The position numbers and the translations under genes are program-made. Below, in pieces: positions 50,643-59,067 of a stretch of 64,000 nucleotides of DNA. This stretch comes from Anaerocolumna jejuensis DSM 15929. GTDB taxonomy: Bacteria > Bacillota > Clostridia > Lachnospirales > Lachnospiraceae. Below the pieces are notes generated by a model, which had not been told where the DNA came from, did not search any database, and saw only the letters and a program-made list of their open reading frames with translations. Positions within the stretch are counted from its first letter, which is position 1; each line of letters opens with the position of its first letter. The stretch covers positions 1 to 64,000 of the forward strand of contig NZ_FRAC01000029.1 of the NCBI RefSeq assembly GCF_900142215.1. Reading direction: 5' to 3'.

Positions 50643-51267
50643 AATCTGCGGATTAAGAAGAGAAGAGGATATCATGATAGTAAACCGATATCAGCCTGAT
50701 TATATTGGCTTTGTTTTTGCAGAAAGCAAAAGGAAGGTTACAAAGGAAGAAGCCCGAAAGCTTAAGGCGGGGCTGGATAAAAGCATAAAAGCAGCCGGCG
50801 TATTTGTCAATGCACCTGTTATGGATATTGTTGAACTATGCAGAGAGAATATTATCGATGTGGTACAGCTCCATGGTGATGAGGAGGAAGGGTATATAAG
50901 AGAATTAAAGAAAAATATTTCCCAGCCTGTCATCAAGGCTGTCAGACCAAGAGTAAAGGAAGATATTCAACAAGGGCTGGCATTCTCTTCCGATTATCTT
51001 CTCCTTGACACTTATTTTGAAGGACAATTCGGAGGAACCGGAAAACCTTTTGACTGGAGCATGATTCCTCAAAATGCTGAAAACTTTTTTCTGGCAGGAG
51101 GACTTAACAGCAGTAATGTAAAGGAAGCAATTCTTATCTGCCACCCGTTTTGCGTAGATATAAGCAGCGGAGTTGAAACCGGCGGCTTTAAGGATGAAGG
51201 CAAGGTAAAGGCCTTTATTGAAGCGGTAAGGCTGGCAGAGAGTGGTTATTTTAAAACTAATTTTTAA
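50629..51267 (+). CDS. trpF: Phosphoribosylanthranilate isomerase
   Basis: A 212-residue TIM-barrel enzyme carrying out the Amadori rearrangement. It begins MAKVKICGLRREEDI, with the catalytic Cys in KICGL, and has YIGFVFAESKRKVT, VVQLHGDEEEGYI, the catalytic Asp in LLLDTYFEGQFGGTGKPFDW, and FFLAGGLNSSNV. A frame from 50617 would start earlier, but ATG 50629 fits the family start. Its end is followed by a 107-base gap that contains an unusual repeated element. Confidence 0.95.
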   Translation: MAKVKICGLRREEDIMIVNRYQPDYIGFVFAESKRKVTKEEARKLKAGLDKSIKAAGVFVNAPVMDIVELCRENIIDVVQLHGDEEEGYIRELKKNISQPVIKAVRPRVKEDIQQGLAFSSDYLLLDTYFEGQFGGTGKPFDWSMIPQNAENFFLAGGLNSSNVKEAILICHPFCVDISSGVETGGFKDEGKVKAFIEAVRLAESGYFKTNF

Positions 51268-51306
51268 CAGTATTATAAATAAATTTGCGATACTGCTTGG
51301 AAATTA

Positions 51307-51371
51307 GGTTGGAAGAAAATATGATAAAGGAAGGATGCCATACCTGATTTTTTTACTACTTCATCTATGGC
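51307..51371 (+). repeat. Repeated leader element, copy 1 (before trpB)
   Basis: GGTTGGAAGAAAAT (51307), 12 bases, GGATGCCAT, 25 bases, then ATGGC. GCCAT and ATGGC can pair. The same arrangement is found at 54543 before a CoA-disulfide reductase gene. It ends four bases before the trpB ATG, which has no nearby ribosome site of its own. It may be a structured RNA or a short mobile repeat. Confidence 0.55.
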
Positions 51372-51374
51372 GCA

Positions 51375-52571
51375 ATGGATAAGAAAATGAAAAAAGGCAG
51401 ATTTTTGGAGTATGGAGGCCAATACGTGCCGGAAACCTTAATGAATGCGGTGAACGAGCTGGAAGCGGCCTATGAACATTATAAGAAGGATCCCGATTTT
51501 ATTGCGGAGCTTGAAGGCTTATACAAGGATTACGCAGGAAGACCCTCCCTGTTATATTATGCAGAAAAAATGACCAATGATTTGGGCGGAGCAAATATCT
51601 ATTTAAAAAGAGAGGACTTAAACCATACCGGTTCCCATAAGATCAACAATGTTCTGGGACAGGTGCTCTTAGCGAAAAAGATGGGTAAAAAAAGAGTAAT
51701 TGCCGAGACCGGAGCCGGACAGCATGGGGTAGCAACCGCTACGGCCGCTGCTTTGATGGGAATGGAATGTGAAATCTTTATGGGAAAGGAGGATACGGAC
51801 CGGCAGGTATTAAATGTTTACCGCATGGAACTCTTGGGAGCAAAAGTCCATCCGGTAGTAAGCGGCACTCAGACCTTAAAGGATGCCGTGAATGAAACCA
51901 TGCGGGAGTGGACAAAAAGGGTGGAAGATACCCATTACGTTCTGGGTTCTGTCATGGGGCCCCATCCTTTTCCTACCATTGTGAGGGATTTTCAGAAAAT
52001 TATCGGGAAAGAGATAAAAGAACAGCTGATGGGAAAAGAAGGAAGGCTTCCGGATGCGGTAATTGCCTGTGTAGGCGGAGGAAGCAATGCCATGGGAGCC
52101 TTTTATGAATTTCTGGAGGACTCAGAGGTACAGCTTATCGGCTGTGAGGCAGCCGGGCTTGGAGTGGATAATCCCAAGAATGCCGCAACCATAGCAAATG
52201 GAACGGAAGGGATCTTTCATGGCATGAAATCTTTATTCTGCCAGGATGAATACGGCCAGATTGCACCGGTATATTCCATATCCGCAGGACTGGACTATCC
52301 CGGAATCGGACCGGAGCATGCCATGCTTTATAAGACAGGCAGGGCTTCGTATGTTCCGATTACAGACGAAGAAGCGGTAAGTGCCTTTGAATACCTCTCC
52401 AAAACAGAAGGTATCATACCGGCTATTGAGAGTGCCCATGCAGTAGCTTATGCAAGAAAGCTGGCTCCGGAAATGGAGAAGGACAGGATTATCGTAATTA
52501 ACATATCTGGCCGCGGGGATAAGGATGTGGCTGCAATTGCAAGATATAGGGGGATTACTATTTATGAGTAG
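51375..52571 (+). CDS. trpB: Tryptophan synthase beta chain
   Basis: A 398-residue PLP enzyme condensing indole with serine. The PLP lysine is in LNHTGSHKINNVLGQ (near residue 90), with GAGQHGVATATAAALMG and the phosphate-binding loop CVGGGSNAMGAFYEF. It is the TrpB1 type that pairs with TrpA. The start could be ATG 51375 or 51387; neither has a good Shine-Dalgarno sequence, and the preceding 65 bases carry the repeated element. The end overlaps trpA by 8 bases. Confidence 0.97.
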   Translation: MDKKMKKGRFLEYGGQYVPETLMNAVNELEAAYEHYKKDPDFIAELEGLYKDYAGRPSLLYYAEKMTNDLGGANIYLKREDLNHTGSHKINNVLGQVLLAKKMGKKRVIAETGAGQHGVATATAAALMGMECEIFMGKEDTDRQVLNVYRMELLGAKVHPVVSGTQTLKDAVNETMREWTKRVEDTHYVLGSVMGPHPFPTIVRDFQKIIGKEIKEQLMGKEGRLPDAVIACVGGGSNAMGAFYEFLEDSEVQLIGCEAAGLGVDNPKNAATIANGTEGIFHGMKSLFCQDEYGQIAPVYSISAGLDYPGIGPEHAMLYKTGRASYVPITDEEAVSAFEYLSKTEGIIPAIESAHAVAYARKLAPEMEKDRIIVINISGRGDKDVAAIARYRGITIYE

Positions 52572-53340
52572 AATAAAGAATGCTTTTAAGAATGGAAAAG
52601 CTTTTATAAGCTTTGTAACGGGAGGAGACCCGGATTTAAACACGACGAAAGAGCTCATCCTGGCAATGGAAGAAGCGGGAGCTGATTTGATTGAAATCGG
52701 AATTCCTTTCTCCGACCCCATTGCAGAAGGTGCCGTCATTCAAGAGGCTAATGAACGGGCTTTGACTGCCGGCTGCACAACGGATAAGCTATTTGATTCC
52801 ATTAAGGAAGTGAGAGAAAAGGTAACGGTACCCCTGGTGTTCCTTACTTATATCAATCCTATCTATACCTATGGGAAGGCACGTTTTTTTAAGAGATGCG
52901 TAGAGTGCGGAATTGACGGCATCATTGTCCCGGACCTTCCCTTTGAAGAAAAAGAAGAGCTTGAAGAAGAATGCAAGGAGTATCAGGTGGATTTAATATC
53001 CTTGATCGCACCAACCTCAAAGGAAAGAGTGCGCATGATCGCCAGGCAGGCAGAAGGCTTTATCTACTGCGTTTCTTCTCTTGGTGTCACTGGCGTGCGA
53101 ACTGAGATTAAGACGGATATTGCAGCTATGATATCCATGGTCCGTGAAGTTACCGATACCCCCTGTGCCATAGGCTTTGGTATTTCCACACCGGAGCAGG
53201 CAAAGGAGTTTGCCGGGGCAGCGGATGGAGCAATCGTTGGCAGTGCTATCGTAAAGCTGGTTACCCAATATGGAAAAGAAAGCATTAGACCCGTTGCAGA
53301 GTACGTAAAAGAAATGAAGGCTGCTGTCAGGGAAGCTTAA
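52564..53340 (+). CDS. trpA: Tryptophan synthase alpha chain
   Basis: A 258-residue TIM-barrel subunit releasing indole, which is tunnelled to TrpB. ATG 52564 lies inside the end of trpB; the earlier frame from 52525 is not used. Catalytic Glu and Asp are in DLIEIGIPFSDPIAEGAVIQ and GIDGIIVPDLPFEE; the phosphate loop is GFGISTPEQAKEF and DGAIVGSAIV. It is the last gene of the operon and is followed by a strong terminator. Confidence 0.97.
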   Translation: MSRIKNAFKNGKAFISFVTGGDPDLNTTKELILAMEEAGADLIEIGIPFSDPIAEGAVIQEANERALTAGCTTDKLFDSIKEVREKVTVPLVFLTYINPIYTYGKARFFKRCVECGIDGIIVPDLPFEEKEELEEECKEYQVDLISLIAPTSKERVRMIARQAEGFIYCVSSLGVTGVRTEIKTDIAAMISMVREVTDTPCAIGFGISTPEQAKEFAGAADGAIVGSAIVKLVTQYGKESIRPVAEYVKEMKAAVREA

Positions 53341-53365
53341 TATTTTGCATCGAACATATTAATTA

Positions 53366-53412
53366 AGAATAAGCGAAAGAGGGCTTAATGCCCTCTGTGC
53401 TTATTCTTTCTT
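53366..53412. terminator. Bidirectional terminator after trpA and yjdF
   Basis: AGAATAAGC/GCTTATTCT and GAGGGC/GCCCTC make a two-part stem followed by a T-run. The stop codon of the converging yjdF gene lies inside it. Confidence 0.85.
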
Positions 53413-53882
53413 TTTTGCTGATGTAACAGGAACTGTCGTTTTTCTTCCTCTTCCTTTTGAAGCCGGGAATGGCTTTTACGTACAGTCTTGTTTTGTTCTT
53501 GCTGAAGCTTTAAAGCCTGCTTTGCTTTAGAGGAAAATCCGCTTTCCTGAAGCTGCTTGTTAATGCTTCGCTTAAGGCGTTTGGGATTGACCTGCTTTTC
53601 CTGCTGCTTTTTGGCTTCAATGGAGGGGCTGAACCGAAAATCACTGTGATTTTTAAGCAGAAATGCATATACCTCATAATCTTTAGGTTCCGCACCAAAG
53701 ATTATCCTGCTGACCTCGTATTTACCATCCGTTTCACGTTCGTAAATCCCAAGCCAGAAGGGGTCCTCAAATAAAACAGTAAGTTTTGATAAAACCTTGC
53801 TCCCATTGCATTCCGCGGGCACGCCTGCGGTTCTGCCATGAATAAGGGAGTGCGGAAGTGCTATTCCTTCACACCTATCCAT
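53385..53882 (-). CDS. yjdF: YjdF/DUF2992 family protein
   Basis: A 165-residue protein from ATG 53882, seven bases after AAAGGAGG. Residues 33 to about 85 match YjdF/DUF2992: KLTVLFEDPFWLGIYERETD, VSRIIFGAEPKDYEVYAFLL. The C-terminal 80 residues are a basic, Gln/Lys/Arg-rich helix (KQQEKQVNPKRLKRSINKQL) typical of the family. The first 32 residues (DRCEGIALPHSLIHGRTAGV) are extra, as most relatives begin near KLTV. The function of YjdF is unknown, but its gene is often controlled by the yjdF riboswitch that senses azaaromatic compounds. Confidence 0.9.
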   Translation of the reverse strand: MDRCEGIALPHSLIHGRTAGVPAECNGSKVLSKLTVLFEDPFWLGIYERETDGKYEVSRIIFGAEPKDYEVYAFLLKNHSDFRFSPSIEAKKQQEKQVNPKRLKRSINKQLQESGFSSKAKQALKLQQEQNKTVRKSHSRLQKEEEEKRQFLLHQQKRKNKHRGH

Positions 53883-54027
53883 AATAATTCCTCCTTTTGT
53901 TGTTTCGCAAAGAACGGACAACCAAGGAGGCAGGTTACTGACAGCTTTCGCTGCGCCCGGACTACCAACCGGGTCTGTGTTTTTTTCCTTGCACCTACAA
54001 TTTTAGAAAATTTCTATAAAATGTCAA
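53883..54027 (-). promoter_or_regulatory. yjdF leader, candidate riboswitch with SD-sequestering hairpin
   Basis: On the minus strand TTGACA (54027-54022), 16 bases and TAAAAT form a promoter. A leader of about 120 bases follows, with CCCGG/CCGGG and CAGC-GAAA-GCTG hairpins. Near the gene CCTCCTT (53930-53924) can pair with the ribosome site AAGGAGG (53896-53890), with inner TTGT/ACAA pairs, so translation could be shut off. Its place fits the known yjdF RNA motif, but I could not match that consensus from memory. Confidence 0.5.
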
Positions 54028-54140
54028 GCATAAAATTTGCATTTCAAAATCAAGGAAATGTGATGAAGTTACGGTTACATTTTTTATCCTGGATATACTG
54101 ATAGAAGAAGCGTTACTTAAAGACAAGGAGGAAATTTACC

Positions 54141-54461
54141 ATGCTGGATTTTTTAAAGAAAACGGAGGTTACATCTATTCATGTAAATGATATGGATAAC
54201 CTTATCGGAAAGGTTGAACTGATTGATATCAGAGAGCCCTACGAGTACAACAGCGGCAGTATAAGAACTGCAAAAAATATACCAATGGACAAGCTTCTTG
54301 GTGCACCGGATAAATTTATGGACAAAGAGAAGGAATACTATATTATCTGCCAGTCCGGCGGAAGGAGTATGGCAGCCGCCAAAGCTCTTACAAAGGCTGG
54401 TTATAGGGTTGTCAATGTGGCAGGAGGTGTGGGCTCTTACGTCGGTACAAAGAGAAGTTAG
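54141..54461 (+). CDS. Single-domain rhodanese
   Basis: A 106-residue sulfur-transfer protein. ELIDIREPYEYNSGSIRTAK is the usual front half, and the active-site loop is YIICQSGGRSMAAAKALTKA with Cys near residue 74. The ending VVNVAGGVGSYVG completes the fold. CAAGGAGG precedes the ATG. It lies before a CoA-disulfide reductase that carries its own rhodanese domain, so both are likely parts of persulfide or polysulfide handling. Confidence 0.9.
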   Translation: MLDFLKKTEVTSIHVNDMDNLIGKVELIDIREPYEYNSGSIRTAKNIPMDKLLGAPDKFMDKEKEYYIICQSGGRSMAAAKALTKAGYRVVNVAGGVGSYVGTKRS

Positions 54462-54542
54462 GTTTATGCTTTACCGCTCCTTACACACCATTAAAGGTGC
54501 ATGAAACGGTAACAGGATATTAAGCAGTGTAGAATGGAAAAA

Positions 54543-54634
54543 GGTTGGAAGAAAATTTATAAATGAAAGGATGCCATGTTGTGATTCTTTCAACCTGTTT
54601 TATCAATGGCAGTACCGCTGATAAATCAGCGGTA
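54543..54634 (+). repeat. Repeated leader element, copy 2, with palindrome
   Basis: GGTTGGAAGAAAAT, 12 bases, GGATGCCAT, 28 bases, ATGGC (54606-54610), the same order as before trpB. In this copy TTTCAACC (54588-54595) can also pair with GGTTGGAA, which would give a pseudoknot. A perfect 22-bp palindrome with arm TACCGCTGAT follows (54613-54634), 17 bases before the reductase start. Confidence 0.55.
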
Positions 54635-54650
54635 AACAGAGGGCGTGACC

Positions 54651-56357
54651 ATGAAGGACGGACGAAATATTCTTATCGTAGGCGGAGTGGCCGGCGGCGC
54701 ATCAACGGCGGCCAGGTTAAGAAGAAGCAGTGAAGAGGATAGAATTATTATGTTTGAGAAAGGACCGCATGTATCCTTCTCCAATTGCTCCCTTCCCTAT
54801 TATTTAAGCGGCGAGATTGAAGACGCAGAGGATCTTGTATTAATGGACCCGGAATTATTCTTAAAGCAGTATCATATCGAGGCCAGAGTCAACCAGGAAG
54901 TTACCGCAATCGACAGGGAAAATAAATTTGTAACAGTCAAAAACCTGGCCTCCGGGGAGAGCTATAGGGAAAGTTATGACAAATTAATTTTATCGCCGGG
55001 AGCAGCCCCCATCGTTCCGAATATCCCGGGAATTGACAAGGTGAATTTATTTACTGTCCGGAATGTAGTAGATATTGAGAAACTGAACCAATATTTAAAG
55101 GCGGTGCCTTCCATGGAGGCAGCGGTTATCGGCGGCGGTTTTATTGGTGTGGAGGTTGCTGAAAACCTTACAAAGGCCGAATATAAGGTTACTCTGATCG
55201 AAGGGACAAACCAGATCTTAAGACCCTATGATTATGATATGGTACAGATTCTTCACAAGGAAATAAGCGACAACGGAGTCGATTTCATCGTGGAGGATAC
55301 CGTTATGGAATTCGAGAAAGATACCGTAGTACTATCTTCCGGCAGAAGGATCAAGGCAGGAGCCGTTGTTATGGCTGTAGGTGTGGCACCGGAAACAAAG
55401 CTTGCCAGAGAAGCAGGGCTTCTTCTTGGTGAGACGAAAGCCATAAAGGTTAATTCCGATTTTCAGACAGATGATCCGAATATTTATGCGGTGGGGGATG
55501 CGATTGAAGTAATGAACGCTTTAAATAAACAGGTGATGAAGCTCTCTCTGGCAGGCCCTGCCTTAAAGGAAGCAAGAAGGGCAGCAGACCATATTAATGG
55601 AAGGAAAGCGGAGGAATTGAGTTTTATTGGCTCCTCAGCCATTAAGGTCTTTGAGCTTAACGCAGCTGCGACTGGATTAAATGAAGCACAGATTGCGGCA
55701 CTGGAGCCTAAGATTGAGTATAATTTTGTACGTATTATTCTGATGGATAAGGTAGGGTTGATGCCGGATGCTTCTCCTCTGCATTTTAAGCTGTTTTTTG
55801 AAGTGCCCACCGGCCGTATTTTAGGAGCCCAGGCTATTGGAAAAGGAGATGTGACAAAACGCATTGATGTTATTGCAACGGCAATGAAATTTAAAGGAAG
55901 CGTAAGGGATTTGACAGAGCTGGAATTAAGCTATGCACCTCCTTTTTCTACCGCAAAGGACATAGTAAATTACGCCGGGTATGTTGGAAGTAATCTGCTG
56001 AATGGTGATTTTAAGCAGGTAAATGTTGACAAGGTAAGAGGAATTTTAGAAGAAGGGAATCTTATCATCGATGTAAGGGAAAAGGGAGAATATGCAAGAG
56101 GACATATCAAGGGAGCCATGAACCTTCCCCTCAGCGAGCTTAGGGAGAGGGTATCTGAAATACCGAAGGACAGGCCGGTCTACCTTCACTGCAGAACGGG
56201 ACAAAGAAGCTATAATGCAGTAATGGCGCTGCAGAATTTGGGCTATCAGAATGTTTATAATATAACCGGCAGCTTTTTAGCCTTGTCCTATTATGAATAT
56301 TTCAATGATAAGAGACTGCAAAGGGAGAAAATTGTAACAGAATATAATTTCCGATAA
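54651..56357 (+). CDS. CoA-disulfide reductase with C-terminal rhodanese domain
   Basis: A 568-residue flavoprotein. The N-terminal FAD site is ILIVGGVAGGASTAARLRRS, with the redox Cys in SFSNCSLPYYLSGEI (near residue 43). NAD binds at AAVIGGGFIGVEVAENLTKA, and IYAVGDAIEV is the second FAD motif. The last 90 residues are a rhodanese (IIDVREKGEYARGHIKGAMN, active Cys in YLHCRTGQRSYNA). This fusion is the CoADR-RHD type that reduces CoA persulfide or polysulfide with NADH. ATG 54651 fits better than GTG 54645. Confidence 0.93.
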   Translation: MKDGRNILIVGGVAGGASTAARLRRSSEEDRIIMFEKGPHVSFSNCSLPYYLSGEIEDAEDLVLMDPELFLKQYHIEARVNQEVTAIDRENKFVTVKNLASGESYRESYDKLILSPGAAPIVPNIPGIDKVNLFTVRNVVDIEKLNQYLKAVPSMEAAVIGGGFIGVEVAENLTKAEYKVTLIEGTNQILRPYDYDMVQILHKEISDNGVDFIVEDTVMEFEKDTVVLSSGRRIKAGAVVMAVGVAPETKLAREAGLLLGETKAIKVNSDFQTDDPNIYAVGDAIEVMNALNKQVMKLSLAGPALKEARRAADHINGRKAEELSFIGSSAIKVFELNAAATGLNEAQIAALEPKIEYNFVRIILMDKVGLMPDASPLHFKLFFEVPTGRILGAQAIGKGDVTKRIDVIATAMKFKGSVRDLTELELSYAPPFSTAKDIVNYAGYVGSNLLNGDFKQVNVDKVRGILEEGNLIIDVREKGEYARGHIKGAMNLPLSELRERVSEIPKDRPVYLHCRTGQRSYNAVMALQNLGYQNVYNITGSFLALSYYEYFNDKRLQREKIVTEYNFR

Positions 56358-56370
56358 GCTATTGTAACAT

Positions 56371-56402
56371 AAAAGGGGTGACTTTAAAAGTCATCCCCTT
56401 TC
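56371..56402. terminator. Bidirectional terminator
   Basis: AAAGGGGTGACTTT pairs with AAAGTCATCCCCTTT. It serves the reductase gene and the converging amine oxidase gene, whose stop lies inside it. Confidence 0.8.
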
Positions 56403-58139
56403 ACTGATGGCATCCTGATAAAAAGGATTCATTACATGAAAGCCAAGAAAATTAGCTGCCAGCATGCCACTGCGCAAAGCTCCCTGCATCCATCCATGCT
56501 TTGATGAAGCATGCTCTCCGGCAAAAAATACATGGTTATTGTACTCCGGCAAGAGCATTTCATAGCCGAAATTAAGAAGCTGCCCTGGTAAATCGGAGCT
56601 AAAGGCTCCTTTGGCATAGGGCTCCTGATTCCAATTTATCGTTTTATGCTCGGAAACTAATTTATCCAGGTATCCATTGGAAAGACCATGAACCTCCTCT
56701 ACATTTCTTTTAATATAGGGAAAGCTTTGCTTCTCCGGAAAGGCTCCCACCCTGACTGCATCCAGGCCAATATTATAAGCGGCCGTAATCACCCCTGGCG
56801 AATGGGGAGAACAGCCTGCCTCGTCCATGCAGTAAAGATGGTCCGTCGGGTAGAAAATAGATCTTATGGGCAGGTCTGTGGCAGAAAAGCCCCCATTTAT
56901 TCTGCCGTAATCGGCATTTTCTTCCCAAAACCTGTCTTTGCACAGGAAGGCGGATTTTAAGGCATTGTAATAATTAAGCTCTCTTACAGCCTGCATTTTC
57001 TGGTTACAAAAGAAAGGATTGATGTCAACAGTACGCAGCAGGGAAAAAGGAAGAGCGCATATAACATAATCAAATTCCTCTGTTTGGTCCTTTGATACCT
57101 TGGTATCATACCGGAGCATAACGGAGTCATTTTCTTTTTGGTAGATACCGGTTACATAATGACCGAATTTTATTCTGCATTTTCCAAGTAAGTCAGAATT
57201 TTGACTGTATTCTTCCGGAGCAGGACTTGTCAGAGATTCATAAAAGGCATAGGGAAGATACTCCATCCCCCCTGAAATCCGGTAAATATTAGTGTAATCC
57301 ATAGAGTATTCTTCATTTAAAGTCTCAAAATAATTACTGGAAAGAGAATCACCGGTCAAAGAATTAACACTGGCAAGGAGAGTAATAGCGGACTGGCTAA
57401 AGCCCAGTTCCTGCCATATCTGGCGGATACTCTGGTTTATATATGGACAAAGCTCAGGGGAATACGCCGGCAAAATCTGCAGAAGCTCTTTTCGTATATC
57501 CGGAGAAAGTTCTTTCAGGATATATGTGAAGGCATAGTCATTGAGTATATTCCAGGGAGTATTTCGTTCAGCCTCTGTTAAATCATACAGAGGATAAAGA
57601 TATTCCATAATATTGGAACCTTCAGCATCCCGGCGTATTCTGGTATTGTGGGAATAAATAAAGGTATTGGAGTTCACGGCAGAGGAAGGAACGGTTATCA
57701 AATGAAATAAATTTATATAATGCCATGTTGTCCCATGGGATACCGGTATCCGCAAGGGGCCCAGTTCCCCGTAATTTTTTCTGCTCTTGTCAAAATAGTG
57801 TGTATAGACCCTTCCACCGACCCGTTCTTCATTTGCTTCAAGTATTGTAATATCCGCACCGGTTTTTCTCAGCTCAAAAGCTGCTGACATACCGGCAAGA
57901 CCGGCACCAATAATGCCGATTTTTAAATCTTTAAGACCGCCGGGCTGTACATAAGAGGTTATATCCGGGGGCGGATTCAGCAATTCAATAATATTTGCAA
58001 GGTCCTCTGTCCTGCCTGCATTGGTTAAAGCATCTGCTAACATTTGATGTCTTTGGGTATCTGTCGGATTTATAGTGGGACTTGTCTGAGTATTTGCCAT
58101 AGAATAAACCTGCTTTTTCTTTACTGTAATGTATTTCAT
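56391..58139 (-). CDS. Flavin amine oxidase (L-amino-acid/monoamine oxidase-like)
   Basis: A protein of up to 582 residues. The FAD dinucleotide motif is KIGIIGAGLAGMSAAFELRK with ILEANEERVGGRVYT (about residues 70-108), and the C-terminal FAD segment is VFFAGEHASSKHGWMQGAL, both diagnostic of the amine oxidase superfamily. About 55 residues precede the FAD domain. There is no signal peptide. ATG 58100 (MANTQTSP) has an AGCAGG site and may be the true start. Oxygen-using oxidases are unusual in strict anaerobes, so its real acceptor and substrate are open. Confidence 0.87.
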   Translation of the reverse strand: MKYITVKKKQVYSMANTQTSPTINPTDTQRHQMLADALTNAGRTEDLANIIELLNPPPDITSYVQPGGLKDLKIGIIGAGLAGMSAAFELRKTGADITILEANEERVGGRVYTHYFDKSRKNYGELGPLRIPVSHGTTWHYINLFHLITVPSSAVNSNTFIYSHNTRIRRDAEGSNIMEYLYPLYDLTEAERNTPWNILNDYAFTYILKELSPDIRKELLQILPAYSPELCPYINQSIRQIWQELGFSQSAITLLASVNSLTGDSLSSNYFETLNEEYSMDYTNIYRISGGMEYLPYAFYESLTSPAPEEYSQNSDLLGKCRIKFGHYVTGIYQKENDSVMLRYDTKVSKDQTEEFDYVICALPFSLLRTVDINPFFCNQKMQAVRELNYYNALKSAFLCKDRFWEENADYGRINGGFSATDLPIRSIFYPTDHLYCMDEAGCSPHSPGVITAAYNIGLDAVRVGAFPEKQSFPYIKRNVEEVHGLSNGYLDKLVSEHKTINWNQEPYAKGAFSSDLPGQLLNFGYEMLLPEYNNHVFFAGEHASSKHGWMQGALRSGMLAANFLGFHVMNPFYQDAISERG

Positions 58140-58296
58140 AAGGAAAGAATTTATTCTTACAGAATATTCTATTTACGTTATTTTAATAAAGATAGTATTG
58201 CTTTTGCTGTTGTCTTTAAATAGTAACAGGAATAAGCCCTGTGGGGAATAAATTTTATATGGGGAAAGAAATGAATTTTAAATTTTTGAAAAGGAA

Positions 58297-58325
58297 TTGT
58301 AATCACATTCTTTCTATTGTATAAT
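58297..58325 (+). promoter_or_regulatory. Promoter of xpt
   Basis: TTGTAA, a 17-base spacer and TATAAT, about 50 bases before the xpt ATG. The leader is too short for a purine riboswitch. Confidence 0.7.
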
Positions 58326-58374
58326 TTACTTAAATGTTTCGAAATAATTATACATAAAGGAAGGCTGCAATAAG

Positions 58375-58953
58375 ATGGAACTGCTACAGGAAAGAATCAG
58401 AAAAGATGGTGTTATTAAAAGTGGGAATGTATTAAAGGTGGACAGCTTTCTGAACCACCAGATGGATATAGAGTTAATTAATGAAATAGGTAAGGAATTC
58501 AAGCGGATTTTCGCAGAATGTCCCATTAATAAAATACTTACCATAGAGGCTTCCGGTATCGGTATCGCCTGTCTTACAGCCCAATATTTCAATGTCCCTG
58601 TTGTATTCGCAAAAAAAGCTCAAAGTATAAATATTGACGGAGCTGTATATTCTGCCAAAATCGAATCCTTTACCCATAAAAAAACCTATGATGTTATCGT
58701 TTCAAAAAAATTCATAAGTCCCGAAGACAGAATCCTTATCATTGATGACTTCCTGGCAAATGGCTGCGCTCTGGCAGGGCTGATCGATATTGTAAAAAGT
58801 GCCGGTGCGTCGGTTGAAGGCATCGGAATCGTAATAGAAAAAGGCTTCCAGAACGGCGGAGAGATGATTCGTAATATGGGCATCAGACTTGAATCCCTGG
58901 CTATTGTTGAAAGCATGAATGCAGAAAACAGTACCATTGAATTTCGTAAATAG
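58375..58953 (+). CDS. xpt: Xanthine phosphoribosyltransferase
   Basis: A 192-residue cytosolic enzyme making XMP from xanthine and PRPP. ELLQERIRKDGVIKSGNVLK at the start, FLNHQMDIELINEIGKEF, then ASGIGIACLTAQYFNVPVVF, and the PRPP-binding loop RILIIDDFLANGCALAGL (near residues 120-138) match Xpt. The ribosome site is AAAGGAAGG. It stands alone, without the usual pbuX permease or a visible guanine riboswitch. Confidence 0.95.
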   Translation: MELLQERIRKDGVIKSGNVLKVDSFLNHQMDIELINEIGKEFKRIFAECPINKILTIEASGIGIACLTAQYFNVPVVFAKKAQSINIDGAVYSAKIESFTHKKTYDVIVSKKFISPEDRILIIDDFLANGCALAGLIDIVKSAGASVEGIGIVIEKGFQNGGEMIRNMGIRLESLAIVESMNAENSTIEFRK

Positions 58954-58966
58954 AATTTAACACAGG

Positions 58967-58997
58967 AAAATCCGCTTATACACAGGGCGGATTTTTT
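58967..58997 (+). terminator. Terminator after xpt
   Basis: AAAATCCGC pairs with GCGGATTTTTT, followed by the T-run itself. Confidence 0.85.
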
Positions 58998-59067
58998 GCG
59001 CTGTTTTAGTACTGGAAGTATTATTTTATATACAATTGAAAATTGGAAACTAAGGAAGGAGGTTAAT

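Noticed and set aside
53838..54101. Plus-strand frame opposite the yjdF leader
   Set aside because: It lies on the leader and promoter of yjdF and shows no protein-like features.
58140..58374. Purine riboswitch before xpt
   Set aside because: I looked for the conserved purine aptamer core but found only a promoter 50 bases from the gene.
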